Shown here piece by piece: positions 8,801 to 14,743 of a stretch of 16,417 bases of DNA. Origin of the DNA: JALHVH01 sp964544265. GTDB taxonomy: Bacteria > Acidobacteriota > Aminicenantia > Aminicenantales > Saccharicenantaceae. The notes below the pieces were generated by a model. It saw only the letters and a program-made list of their open reading frames with translations, ran no database searches and was not told where the DNA came from. Made by a program: the position numbers and the translations under genes. The stretch is from assembly GCA_964544265.1 (NCBI GenBank), contig CAZJBD010000039.1, forward strand, positions 1 through 16,417. The letters are read 5' to 3'. Each line of letters begins with the position of its first letter. Positions within the stretch are counted from its first letter, which is position 1.

Positions 8801-8903
8801 CTGGTCCTCCCTTGCTCTGTGCACGGTCGGCGGTCTGGCGAGCTCGACAGTCCTCATCTTCTTCATCATTCCTGTTTTTTATTATTATGGAGAACGAAAA
8901 TGA
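5877..8903 (+). CDS. RND efflux permease, second of pair
   Basis: This 1008-aa RND exporter is divergent from its upstream neighbour but has the same twofold layout. I chose the ATG at 5877 over the one at 5844 because it gives MKFFVERPVAVAMIYITLL, which aligns with the first permease's MRIVRSSIDRPVATAM; neither start has a strong SD. The start lies inside the end of the preceding gene (17-bp overlap), so it is probably translationally coupled. TM4 reads GFGMFVDNSIVVFEN, keeping one acidic residue (D398), with the AcrB D407 position as Val. TM10 reads GIVVNNAILLVDHIN, with Asn replacing the AcrB Lys. This VDN/NN pattern is common among HAE-type permeases outside the AcrB clade. It probably forms a mixed trimer or parallel pump with the first permease and the adaptor downstream. 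Confidence 0.9.
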   Translation: MKFFVERPVAVAMIYITLLVLGVYSFLNTSIELAPQEDYPRIDIQTFWPGVSAEIVQSQITAPLEEVSASVKGVRKVSSESRMGASNVMLELDPKANIEFVDLALREAVAQAKIRMPYNVRPSIKPFVPREFRVSPFLSLAISGDDLLQETTGLLRNKLELGLGSVKGILRVDLSGVPDPEVQVVFDERKLNAFGIQPYQVNAVLDEQLRTFPIGRIRQFGRQVFFRLKTSIRGPKDLGRTIVGRSGNVPICLADVANVQLAREDVSLINRINGKPTIMLTVFKEKGANTLKVAQEVKGWLRALRTEIPSDLVFRIMDDESAEIEKSLYHIAFLAGLVTILVFSMIFAVLRRFVPSLLILSSIAFSVVITFNLIYLLKLRLNMLTLGALVLGFGMFVDNSIVVFENTLRLRERGETPVQAALQGAREVFVPVLASTLTTIGVFFCFAYLQGRLRIYYLPMAFVMASALAASLAVSFSLIPALSPVLLKSGKKRGDKESREGFYPGLLKFVLRHPLEVILISAAVLYGSYKWFRAEVRLDEFFHWYSKERLMVSIRMPPGTDIDTTDAVARKFEAKVLESDLKKEIYARIQPEDAYLTISFPAAVEHSSRPYSLREELLRLAARFAGVGVGIYGFDPHGYHSSLEAGRFHDSKIRFTGYNLKKLKDITAGVERALGRNHRIKDVRTVSSRFGWSSPASSEYVLRTNREALRKFDLDPRSLFFHVQTLLAGRFGAPPRVILDGKETPIGFKFPVADKMDLRGLEDALFETKKGEFLRLKEVMIVEEKAVDGSIDREDQQFQKTVMWEFHGPSKAADMFKRSIVSSLNLPPGFLASIDEEGLMTGKEKEQIAFAIVLAVVVMYMILAALYESLLRPFIILLSVPLAMIGVFAAFVITGYPFDSSASIGVLLMMGIVVNNAILLVDHINFNRKHGLPRLEAVISGTKERIRPVLMTTATTILGILPLLIFQVHSGVRDIWSSLALCTVGGLASSTVLIFFIIPVFYYYGERK

Positions 8904-10147
8904 TCTTTCCCAAAAAGCCCCTGGGACTTTCCCTGGCCATCATTCTGGCCGCGCTTTCTTCGATCCTCATTCTGAAAAAAGGCCGGACGCGGACCGGGGA
9001 GGCCACGGCCACAGCGGCTGGCGAGCCGACGGCTCTGGCCGCGGACAGCCGGATTAAAGAAACGCCATTTCCGGTTAAGGCGGTTCGGGTCAGGCGGGAC
9101 GATTTGGTTATTTTCCTCAATTCGCCAGGGGAAGCCTTTACGGAGAAGAAAGCTTTGGTCAAAGCCGAAGTATCCGGAGTCATCAAAGACGTCAGGGCTG
9201 AAGAGGGGAAACGGGTCCGGGCGGGCGAGGTCCTGGTCATTTTCGATGAGCAAAGCTTCGGACTCCGGCTCGAGAAGGCGGAGGCGGAAAGGCTCAACAG
9301 GCTTTCTGAGGTCCTCTTGGAGAATCAGTTCGGCGAACGGGCACGGAAACCTCCGGGTCCGATGACAGAGGAGCTCCGCTTGTCGAACGAAGAGTATGAG
9401 AAAGCAGCCTCCCGTCTGGCCATGGGCAAGATCGGGCGGGCTGAATTCGATAAGATTCGAAACGCCCATGAAGCCCTTCTTATCGAGGCCGGAATGAAGA
9501 GGGACGAGATCCGGGCGGCGGCCAAGGGCTTGACCCAGGCCGAGATCGAAGTCGCCATCGCTCGCCTGGAAATCGACAAAACAAAGGTCCGGGCTCCATT
9601 TAGCGGGGTTGTAACCGGGGTTAAAGCTTCCATTGGAGAGAGCGTCAGCCCTGGTCAAGCCCTCTTCACCCTCGTCGATATCCGGACGATCCGGGTCGAG
9701 GCCAAGGTCCTGGAAAGCGAGATCGGTCGGATAAAAGCCGGCCGGGAGGCGGACCTTATGTTCACGGCCTATCCGGGCCGGATCTTTCGGGGGAAAGTCA
9801 GGGCCCTGAGCCCGGTCGTCGATCCGGAGACCAAGACATGCGGCGTGCATATCGTTCTTGATAATCCATCCGGCGAGATCAAGCCCGGCATGTACGCCGA
9901 GGTCGGCATCATGGCCGAAATCTTTAAGGACCGGCTTCTGGTCCCTCAAGAGGCCGTGCTTGTCCGGGGAAGCCGGAAGCTTGTTTTCGTCGTGGATAAC
10001 GGCCTAGCCAAGTGGAAGTATATAAAGCCTGGATTGGAGAATGAACGCTTCGTCGAAATTTTGGAAGGTGTTATGGAGGGGGATGAAATTATCGTCGACG
10101 GCCATTTGACACTCGCCCACGATGCCGAAGTTAGAGTCATCGAATGA
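8900..10147 (+). CDS. RND periplasmic adaptor (membrane fusion protein, HlyD/AcrA family)
   Basis: This is a 415-aa adaptor that would link the permeases to an outer-membrane channel. The ATG at 8900 overlaps the previous stop as ATGA and has GGAG 8 nt upstream; a longer upstream frame lacks support. An N-terminal membrane anchor at 8-25 is followed by a linker. The first half of the lipoyl/barrel-sandwich fold (VKAEVSGVIKDVRAEEGKRV, about 66-85) precedes a long Ala/Glu/Arg-rich alpha-hairpin (about 100-215). The second lipoyl half (APFSGVVTGVKASIGESVSP) and the beta-barrel and membrane-proximal domains follow, with GMYAEVGI, LVPQEAVLV and EGVMEGDEIIVDGHLTL. It lies last in the operon, the reverse of mdtABC or acrAB. 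No TolC homologue follows it. Confidence 0.92.
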   Translation: MIFPKKPLGLSLAIILAALSSILILKKGRTRTGEATATAAGEPTALAADSRIKETPFPVKAVRVRRDDLVIFLNSPGEAFTEKKALVKAEVSGVIKDVRAEEGKRVRAGEVLVIFDEQSFGLRLEKAEAERLNRLSEVLLENQFGERARKPPGPMTEELRLSNEEYEKAASRLAMGKIGRAEFDKIRNAHEALLIEAGMKRDEIRAAAKGLTQAEIEVAIARLEIDKTKVRAPFSGVVTGVKASIGESVSPGQALFTLVDIRTIRVEAKVLESEIGRIKAGREADLMFTAYPGRIFRGKVRALSPVVDPETKTCGVHIVLDNPSGEIKPGMYAEVGIMAEIFKDRLLVPQEAVLVRGSRKLVFVVDNGLAKWKYIKPGLENERFVEILEGVMEGDEIIVDGHLTLAHDAEVRVIE

Positions 10148-10159
10148 AATCCCCCGAGC

Positions 10160-10188
10160 TTGCCAAGACCGAGACTCTGTCCGATAAT
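10160..10188 (+). promoter_or_regulatory. possible sigma-70 promoter for the PLP enzyme gene
   Basis: TTGCCA (10160-10165) and GATAAT (10183-10188) are separated by 17 bp. This lies in the 70-bp gap after the pump operon and 30 bp before the next start codon. Its existence suggests the PLP enzyme is a separate transcription unit. It is a sequence match only. Confidence 0.5.
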
Positions 10189-10217
10189 AAGTTTTGTTCA
10201 AACCGACGGAGGCAACG

Positions 10218-11288
10218 ATGGCCGCTTTTTCTTTGGCAGACATACGGGCGAGGATCGCCAGGTTCCCGAGGATCGAACTCATCCAATTGCCGACGCCGCT
10301 CAGAAAGCTCGACGCGCTGACGGCCGAACTGGGCGGGCCCGAAATCTACATCAAGCGAGACGACCTGACGGGCTTGGCTTTCGGCGGCAACAAGTCACGC
10401 AAGCTCGAATTCATCCTGGCCGATATCATTGAAAAAAAGGCCGACACCGTCATCACCTGGGGCAGTCTGCAGTCGAACTGGTGCCTGCAAACTGCCGCCG
10501 CGGCCAAGAAATACGGGGTCGATCCCATCCTCGTCCTTTTCAAATCTTATGAAATTCCAGCCGGATTCGACGGAAACATGCTGCTCGAGCGCATCCTGGG
10601 GGCAGATATCCGTATCAGAGAAGCACGCAAGGGCAAGGTCGTTACCGTGAGCGAAACGATCGGGCTCCTGGAAGAAATCGCTGACCAGGAACGGAAAAAA
10701 GGCCGTCGTCCCTATATTGTTCCGGTCGGAGGGTCTATGGTCGCGGGCGATATGACAAGGCCGCTGGGGGCGGTCAGTTATATGAACGCCTTTTCCGAGA
10801 TGCTGGAGCAGACCGCAGCCCTGGGATTCGTCCCGGATGCCATTATCCACGCTACGGGATCTGGGGGGACCCAAGGCGGATTGCTTCTCGGCGCCGCCGC
10901 TCTGACCGAGAGGTGCCGGGTTGTCGGGATCAGCGTTTCCGACGAAAAAGAGATCTTTTCGGGCTGGGTCCGGGAGATCGCCGAAGCAGCCGATAAAACA
11001 ATGGGACTCGGGCTTACGATAGGCAGGGACGACATCATCGTTTTTGATGACTATATGAAGGACGGCTATGGCGTCGTCAACAAGGATGTGGCGGAGACGA
11101 TCCGCCTCGTCTTCCGGTTGGAAGGCATTGTTCTGGACCCCGTCTACACCTCCAAAGCAATGATCGGTCTCCTAAACCTCGTTGGAAAGGGCTATTTCAA
11201 AAAAAACAAGCGGGTCGTCTTCTTCCATACCGGAGGAACCCCGGCCCTTTTTCCGAACCGGGATACCCTTCTCAAATATCTTAAATAG
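10218..11288 (+). CDS. D-cysteine desulfhydrase / ACC deaminase family PLP enzyme
   Basis: This is a 356-aa fold-type II pyridoxal-phosphate enzyme. The ATG at 10218 has a GGAGG 5 nt upstream and is preferred to an in-frame ATG at 10194. Residues IYIKRDDLTGLAFGGNKSRKLEF (44-65, K59 the PLP Schiff-base lysine) are the hallmark of the DcyD/ACC deaminase branch. TGSGGTQGG (213-221) is the phosphate-binding loop and HTGGTPALF (337-345) the C-terminal signature. The family cleaves D-cysteine to pyruvate, sulfide and ammonia, or opens ACC to 2-oxobutyrate. Unusually, the segment after the catalytic-site serine reads QSNWCLQTA (85-93), where DcyD-type enzymes normally have QSNH-x-R. The substrate may therefore differ; I would not assign one. 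It converges on threonine synthase with a 30-bp gap and no obvious terminator. Confidence 0.85.
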   Translation: MAAFSLADIRARIARFPRIELIQLPTPLRKLDALTAELGGPEIYIKRDDLTGLAFGGNKSRKLEFILADIIEKKADTVITWGSLQSNWCLQTAAAAKKYGVDPILVLFKSYEIPAGFDGNMLLERILGADIRIREARKGKVVTVSETIGLLEEIADQERKKGRRPYIVPVGGSMVAGDMTRPLGAVSYMNAFSEMLEQTAALGFVPDAIIHATGSGGTQGGLLLGAAALTERCRVVGISVSDEKEIFSGWVREIAEAADKTMGLGLTIGRDDIIVFDDYMKDGYGVVNKDVAETIRLVFRLEGIVLDPVYTSKAMIGLLNLVGKGYFKKNKRVVFFHTGGTPALFPNRDTLLKYLK

Positions 11289-11318
11289 CCGTCTTCAAGC
11301 CCCCCATGGCGACGGTGT

Positions 11319-12512
11319 TCAAGGCTGGAGTTCTTTTTCGAGACAATCCAGCTCGACTTCCTCGATTCGCAAGGAATGGGCCTCCAGGGCCTTGGGAGCC
11401 TTAAGGCCGCTGCCCGTCAGGACGAGAACCGCGATTTTCTGCCGAGCCAATTTTTTTTCTCTGGACAGTTTGATCAATCCGGCCAGGGTTACGGCCGATT
11501 CGGGTTGGCAGAAGAGGCCCTCTTTGGAGGCAAGGATCCTTTGGGCGTCAAGAATCTCGTCATCTTGGACGGAAAGGATGAGGCCGCCGTGTTCGCGGAT
11601 CATTTTGAGGACGACGTTCCCGCCGGGGGGCGCCGGGTTGGAAATCGCATGAGCGATCGTCTGGATCCTGTCGAGACGCGTGTAACGGGAGTCACCGGCC
11701 GCAAATGCTCTCGCCAGAGGTGCGCATCCCTCGGCCTGGACGCCGACGATCGTCGGGTAGCGATGGATGAAACCGGCCCCAATAAGATCTTCGAAGGACC
11801 GCATGAGGCCGATGAGATGCCCCCCTGAACTCAGGGGGACGAAAAGATAGTCAGGAAAACGCCGGCCGAGGTCTTGGCAGATCTCAAATCCCGTGATCTT
11901 ATAACCCTCGATCCGGACGGGGTCGATGGAATTCATGAAATAGATGCCCAACTTCTTCCCGACCTTGAGGCTTTCATAAAAAAGACGGCCGTAATCACCC
12001 TTGACCCTGAGCAGGCGGGGGCCGAAGATCCCCGCGGCCAAAAGGCTGGCCAAGGTCGTTTCCTCTTTGAGCAGGACCGTCGTTTCGAGGCCCGCGCGGG
12101 CGCCATAGGCGGCTGTGGAGGCGGCCATGTTGCCGGTCGAGACTGTGCCGATGCGGTTGAACCTGAGGGAAACGGCCTTCTGCACGGCGACGGAGGTCCC
12201 CCGATCCTTGAAGCTGAGGGTGGGATTCTGAGCCTCAAACTTGGCATAGGTCATAGGCAACCCATCCGACTCGCCGACCTTGCTAAGCTTCAAAAGGGGA
12301 GTGTTCCCTTCGCCGAGGCTTAAATTCGTATCCACGCGCTCAAGAGGAAGGAAATCCAGGTATCTTTTCAGCGGATGTTCTTCATCCGATTTGATCAGTC
12401 TTCGGCCGCGAGGACGGGCAAAGAACATGGGCTCGCGGCATTTGGGACAAAAGGGCGAAAAAAGATCGAGGGGATACTGTTTCTCGCAAAACAGACATTC
12501 GAGGGTATCCAT
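11319..12512 (-). CDS. thrC: threonine synthase (ThrC-type, zinc-ribbon N-terminus)
   Basis: This 397-aa PLP enzyme would convert O-phosphohomoserine to threonine in the cytoplasm. The N-terminus has a zinc-ribbon-like pattern C6-x2-C9 and C22-x2-C25. GEGNTPL (67-73) is a family signature, NPTLSFKDRGT places the Schiff-base lysine at K102, STGNMAAS (125-132) is the substrate/PLP loop, and VLTGSGLK (364-371) lies near the C-terminus. The usual glycine-rich phosphate-binding loop (V-P-x-G-x-GG) appears instead as VPLSSGGHLIG (225-235), so a paralogous specificity cannot be excluded. Homoserine dehydrogenase lies 0.9 kb away on the other strand, supporting a threonine role, although homoserine kinase is not in the window. 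A strong SD (AAGGAG, 8 nt spacing) supports this start. Confidence 0.85.
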   Translation of the reverse strand: MDTLECLFCEKQYPLDLFSPFCPKCREPMFFARPRGRRLIKSDEEHPLKRYLDFLPLERVDTNLSLGEGNTPLLKLSKVGESDGLPMTYAKFEAQNPTLSFKDRGTSVAVQKAVSLRFNRIGTVSTGNMAASTAAYGARAGLETTVLLKEETTLASLLAAGIFGPRLLRVKGDYGRLFYESLKVGKKLGIYFMNSIDPVRIEGYKITGFEICQDLGRRFPDYLFVPLSSGGHLIGLMRSFEDLIGAGFIHRYPTIVGVQAEGCAPLARAFAAGDSRYTRLDRIQTIAHAISNPAPPGGNVVLKMIREHGGLILSVQDDEILDAQRILASKEGLFCQPESAVTLAGLIKLSREKKLARQKIAVLVLTGSGLKAPKALEAHSLRIEEVELDCLEKELQP

Positions 12513-12568
12513 GAAACGCTCCTTAAAGAACCGCCGTCCAGTTTATCCGTTTTCCGCTCTTTAATCCA

Positions 12569-12597
12569 TTGCTAAGAGGACAAAAGGGAGCTAAGAT
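12569..12597 (+). promoter_or_regulatory. possible sigma-70 promoter for tadA
   Basis: TTGCTA (12569-12574) and TAAGAT (12592-12597) are spaced by 17 bp. Transcription would begin near 12604, leaving a leader of only about 11 nt before the tadA ATG. No SD sits in that leader. The match is good but unsupported by other data. Confidence 0.5.
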
Positions 12598-12614
12598 CAA
12601 CCGGGTATCCGAAG

Positions 12615-13064
12615 ATGCAGAAAGATGACCGCTATTTTATGCGAAGGGCTCTGGCCCTGGCCGAAAAAGCGGCCGATGGGGGAGAGGTGCCGGTCGGGGC
12701 TGTCGTCGTCAAGGACGGCGCTATTGTTGGCCGCGGGTCGAACCGGCCAGTTTCGAAAAACGATCCGACGGCCCATGCGGAGGTCGTAGCCTTGCGCGCT
12801 GCGGCCCGACATCTCGGAAACTATCGCCTGACGTCGTGCGACCTTTATGTCACCCTGGAACCCTGCCCGATGTGTCTCGGGGCTATAATCCAGGCCAGAG
12901 TTCGTCGTCTCGTCTACGGAGCCCCGGACCCCAAGTCCGGTGCCGTCCGGTCCATCATGCACTTCCCGTTCCAAAAGCTGAACTATCGACCCGATATCAC
13001 CGCCGGCGTCCTAGCCGAGGACTGCGCGCATCTCCTCCGGAGCTTTTTTTTATCCAAGAGATAG
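12615..13064 (+). CDS. tadA: tRNA-specific adenosine deaminase TadA
   Basis: This 149-aa zinc deaminase converts A34 of tRNA-Arg(ACG) to inosine, allowing wobble decoding of CGN codons. The zinc site is complete: H54-A-E56 within NDPTAHAEVVALR, and PCPMC with C84 and C87; E56 is the proton shuttle. The N-terminal YFMRRALALAEKA and the PVGAVVV strand are typical of TadA. The C-terminal VLAEDCAHLLRSFF helix distinguishes it from cytidine and guanine deaminases, though some guanine deaminases look similar. An in-frame stop (TAA at 12573) precedes it with no other ATG between, so 12615 is the start despite lacking an SD. A tRNA-Ser gene follows, but TadA does not act on serine tRNAs in bacteria, so the proximity is not functional evidence. 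Confidence 0.92.
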   Translation: MQKDDRYFMRRALALAEKAADGGEVPVGAVVVKDGAIVGRGSNRPVSKNDPTAHAEVVALRAAARHLGNYRLTSCDLYVTLEPCPMCLGAIIQARVRRLVYGAPDPKSGAVRSIMHFPFQKLNYRPDITAGVLAEDCAHLLRSFFLSKR

Positions 13065-13079
13065 ATATTCCGTATTCCC

Positions 13080-13107
13080 TTGATAAAAGCGCCGAACAGG
13101 ATAAAAT
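13080..13107 (+). promoter_or_regulatory. sigma-70 promoter for tRNA-Ser(CGA)
   Basis: TTGATA (13080-13085) and TAAAAT (13102-13107) are 16 bp apart. The predicted start near 13114 is just ahead of the mature tRNA 5' end at 13120. Each hexamer differs from consensus at one position. Confidence 0.65.
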
Positions 13108-13119
13108 GGAGAACTGTAT

Positions 13120-13208
13120 GGAGAGGTGGCCGAGTGGTTGAAGGCGTCGGTCTCGAAAACCGATATACTGAGCAATCGGTATCGCGGGTTCGAATCCCGC
13201 CCTCTCCG
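13120..13208 (+). tRNA. tRNA-Ser(CGA)
   Basis: This is an 89-nt class II tRNA. The acceptor stem GGAGAGG pairs perfectly with CCTCTCC, and the discriminator base G is at 13208. The anticodon stem is TCGGT/ACCGA with loop CTCGAAA, giving anticodon CGA, which reads UCG. A long variable arm (ATACTG pairing with CGGTAT) is the serine-specific feature. The T arm is GCGGG-TTCGAAT-CCCGC. The 3' CCA is not encoded, unlike in the second serine tRNA of this window. The first 69-bp repeat begins at the last base of the acceptor stem. Confidence 0.95.
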
Positions 13209-13275
13209 TGCCTCTACCTGAGCCGCCTGCCTTTTCCAGGGCCCCCCTTGATTAGACCAAGGGGGGTAGGGGGAA
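13207..13275 (+). repeat. 69-bp direct repeat, copy 1, with GC-rich hairpin
   Basis: This copy is identical to 13318-13386, with a 111-bp period. It contains a perfect 9-bp hairpin, CCCCCCTTG (13242-13250) with loop ATTAGAC and CAAGGGGGG (13258-13266), followed by TAGGGGG. There is no T-run, so it is not a classical intrinsic terminator, although it may fold as a 3' structure behind the tRNA. CCTGAGCCGCC at 13217-13227 also forms an inverted repeat with GGCGGCTCAGG at 13304-13314. This makes a 98-bp unit (13217-13314) with 11-bp terminal inverted repeats, like a small REP/MITE-type element. Confidence 0.9.
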
Positions 13276-13317
13276 TTAATACCAATAATTTAAAGTCTTC
13301 AAGGGCGGCTCAGGAAT

Positions 13318-13386
13318 CGTGCCTCTACCTGAGCCGCCTGCCTTTTCCAGGGCCCCCCTTGATTAGACCAAGGGGGGTAGGGGGAA
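13318..13386 (+). repeat. 69-bp direct repeat, copy 2
   Basis: This is an exact copy of 13207-13275, including the 9-bp hairpin (CCCCCCTTG at 13353-13361, CAAGGGGGG at 13369-13377). This copy lacks the right-hand GGCGGCTCAGG arm found between the copies, so it looks like a half unit. It ends 18 bp before the homoserine dehydrogenase start codon. It would therefore lie in the 5' leader if that gene is read from the tRNA promoter. Confidence 0.9.
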
Positions 13387-13404
13387 CGTGGGGATAGCTG
13401 CTTC

Positions 13405-14433
13405 ATGAAAAGCGTCAACATCATCGTTGCTGGCTTTGGCCGGGTCGGGCGTGCCTTCTGGAAAGTCGTTGAAGACAAGCGCCGAGTCTGCCGAGAACGT
13501 TACGGATTGGACCTAGTCCTTAGAGCGGTCTTCAAGAGCGATGGAGGCGTTTTCAACGATTCTCCCATTTCCGTAGAGCCGTACATCCAGAACGCTTCGC
13601 TCGGAGTCCAGAAACATCCCAATTGGAAACCGAACCTCCAAGTCCAGAACATCATTGGAGAACTTGAACCCGGGGTTCTGATCGAGTGCACACCCTCCGA
13701 CCTGCGGACGGGGGAACCTGGCCTGTCCCACCTAACGACAGCGCTTAATAAAGGCTGGCATGCCGCCGCGGCAAGCAAAGGAGCGCTGGTCCTCAGATTC
13801 AAGGAGCTTACCGGTCTGGCCCGACGAAACGGCCTGCAACTGCGATGCAGCGGCGCGGCGGCGGCCGCCCTTCCAACCCTTGATGTCGGCATCCACTCGC
13901 TTGCCGGCGCCGAGATCCTCGGGATAGAGGGCATTCTCAACGGAACAACGAATTTCATCTTGACCAGAATGGGCGAGGGGATGAATAGCGAGCAGGCCCT
14001 TAAGGAGGCCCAAGATAAAGGCATCGCCGAGCCCGACCCCGGTTTCGACATCGACGGCTGGGATACGGCCTCCAAACTCGTTCTCATCAGCAACGCGGTC
14101 CTGGGAACAGACTTCGGCTTGAACGAGGTCCAGGTGGAAGGTATCCGGGGCCTATCTCATGAGCTCGTCGTGAAGGCGAACCGGTTGGGAAAAGCCATCA
14201 AGCTCATGGGAACGTGTTCGAAGGATGAACGGGATCACCCCTGGAAGCTCGCAGTCGGCCTGGCCCTCCTCAGCCCCTCGCACCCCCTTTACGGCGTGAA
14301 CGAGACAACCAAAGGGATCACGTTTGACACGGACACCATGGGTTCGGTGACCGTTATGGGAGGAAAGTCCGATCCCCTTGGGACGGGCGCGGCCCTCTTG
14401 AAGGACATCATAGGAATCTACGCCGATCGCTAA
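13405..14433 (+). CDS. hom: homoserine dehydrogenase, short form without ACT domain
   Basis: This 342-aa enzyme reduces aspartate-semialdehyde to homoserine with NAD(P)H, the branch point to threonine and methionine. The N-terminal Rossmann fold shows AGFGRVGRAF (GxGxxG at 10-15). ASKG (123-126) corresponds to the usual A-N-K nucleotide-domain lysine. GILNGTTNFIL (176-186) and AEPDPGFDIDGWDTASKL (208-225) are the family signature, with E209, D220 and K224 matching the catalytic residues known from yeast (E208, D219, K223). The protein ends after the dimerisation/catalytic domain, so there is no ACT domain for threonine feedback through that route. It lacks a fused aspartokinase. The SD is weak (GGGG about 10 nt upstream). 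The leader contains repeat copy 2. Confidence 0.92.
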   Translation: MKSVNIIVAGFGRVGRAFWKVVEDKRRVCRERYGLDLVLRAVFKSDGGVFNDSPISVEPYIQNASLGVQKHPNWKPNLQVQNIIGELEPGVLIECTPSDLRTGEPGLSHLTTALNKGWHAAAASKGALVLRFKELTGLARRNGLQLRCSGAAAAALPTLDVGIHSLAGAEILGIEGILNGTTNFILTRMGEGMNSEQALKEAQDKGIAEPDPGFDIDGWDTASKLVLISNAVLGTDFGLNEVQVEGIRGLSHELVVKANRLGKAIKLMGTCSKDERDHPWKLAVGLALLSPSHPLYGVNETTKGITFDTDTMGSVTVMGGKSDPLGTGAALLKDIIGIYADR

Positions 14434-14539
14434 AGGCTATCCCTCTCGCGTTCAATTTCCAAAGCCATTCTAGAGAATTGGTTCATGTCCCGTAATTCCG
14501 ACCTGTATTCTATTGGCAATTTTTGGGATGTTACCTAAA

Positions 14540-14568
14540 TTGACCGCGGCCTTGTTTTTTGATAAGGT
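14540..14568 (+). promoter_or_regulatory. sigma-70 promoter for tRNA-Ser(GGA) and probably rocD
   Basis: TTGACC (14540-14545) and TAAGGT (14563-14568) are spaced by 17 bp, with a start expected near 14575. A 6-bp hairpin, CGAGCG-GCCG-CGCTCG (14581-14596), lies in the short leader before the tRNA. No other promoter fits in the 42 bp between the tRNA and rocD. The rest of the gap after homoserine dehydrogenase (14434-14539) shows no clear terminator or gene. Confidence 0.6.
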
Positions 14569-14609
14569 AAGAAATCCGCACGAGCGGCCGCGCTCGATAG
14601 AATAGCCAT

Positions 14610-14701
<92 letters not shown>

Positions 14702-14743
14702 GCAAAACAAGGCGGGAATCGAGATTCATAAGGAGCGAAGACA

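Noticed and set aside
8885..9949. Long open frame (about 354 codons) on the minus strand
   Set aside because: It lies wholly opposite the clearly recognisable membrane-fusion protein, has no family resemblance and reflects GC-rich codon bias of the real gene.
11289..11318. Intrinsic terminator between the convergent PLP enzyme and threonine synthase genes
   Set aside because: Only a 5-bp inverted repeat (CCGTC/GACGG) without a T-run on either strand; not convincing.
13034..13050. CTCC-TCC-GGAG followed by eight Ts, terminator-like
   Set aside because: It is inside the tadA coding sequence (Ser-Phe-Phe-Leu codons) and the stem is only 4 bp, too weak for a terminator.
13207..13386. Repeat pair as a CRISPR array
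   Set aside because: Only two copies, 69 bp each with a 42-bp spacer, an internal GC hairpin and no cas genes.
13200..13386. Repeat pair as phage or island attachment sites at tRNA-Ser
   Set aside because: The second copy carries only the last two bases of the tRNA (C and G), not its 3' end, and no integrase or foreign cargo lies between the copies.
13080..13397. Plus-strand open frame of 105 codons containing a duplicated peptide segment
   Set aside because: It reads through tRNA-Ser(CGA) and the two DNA repeats; the peptide duplication is just the DNA repeat, and there is no ribosome-binding site.
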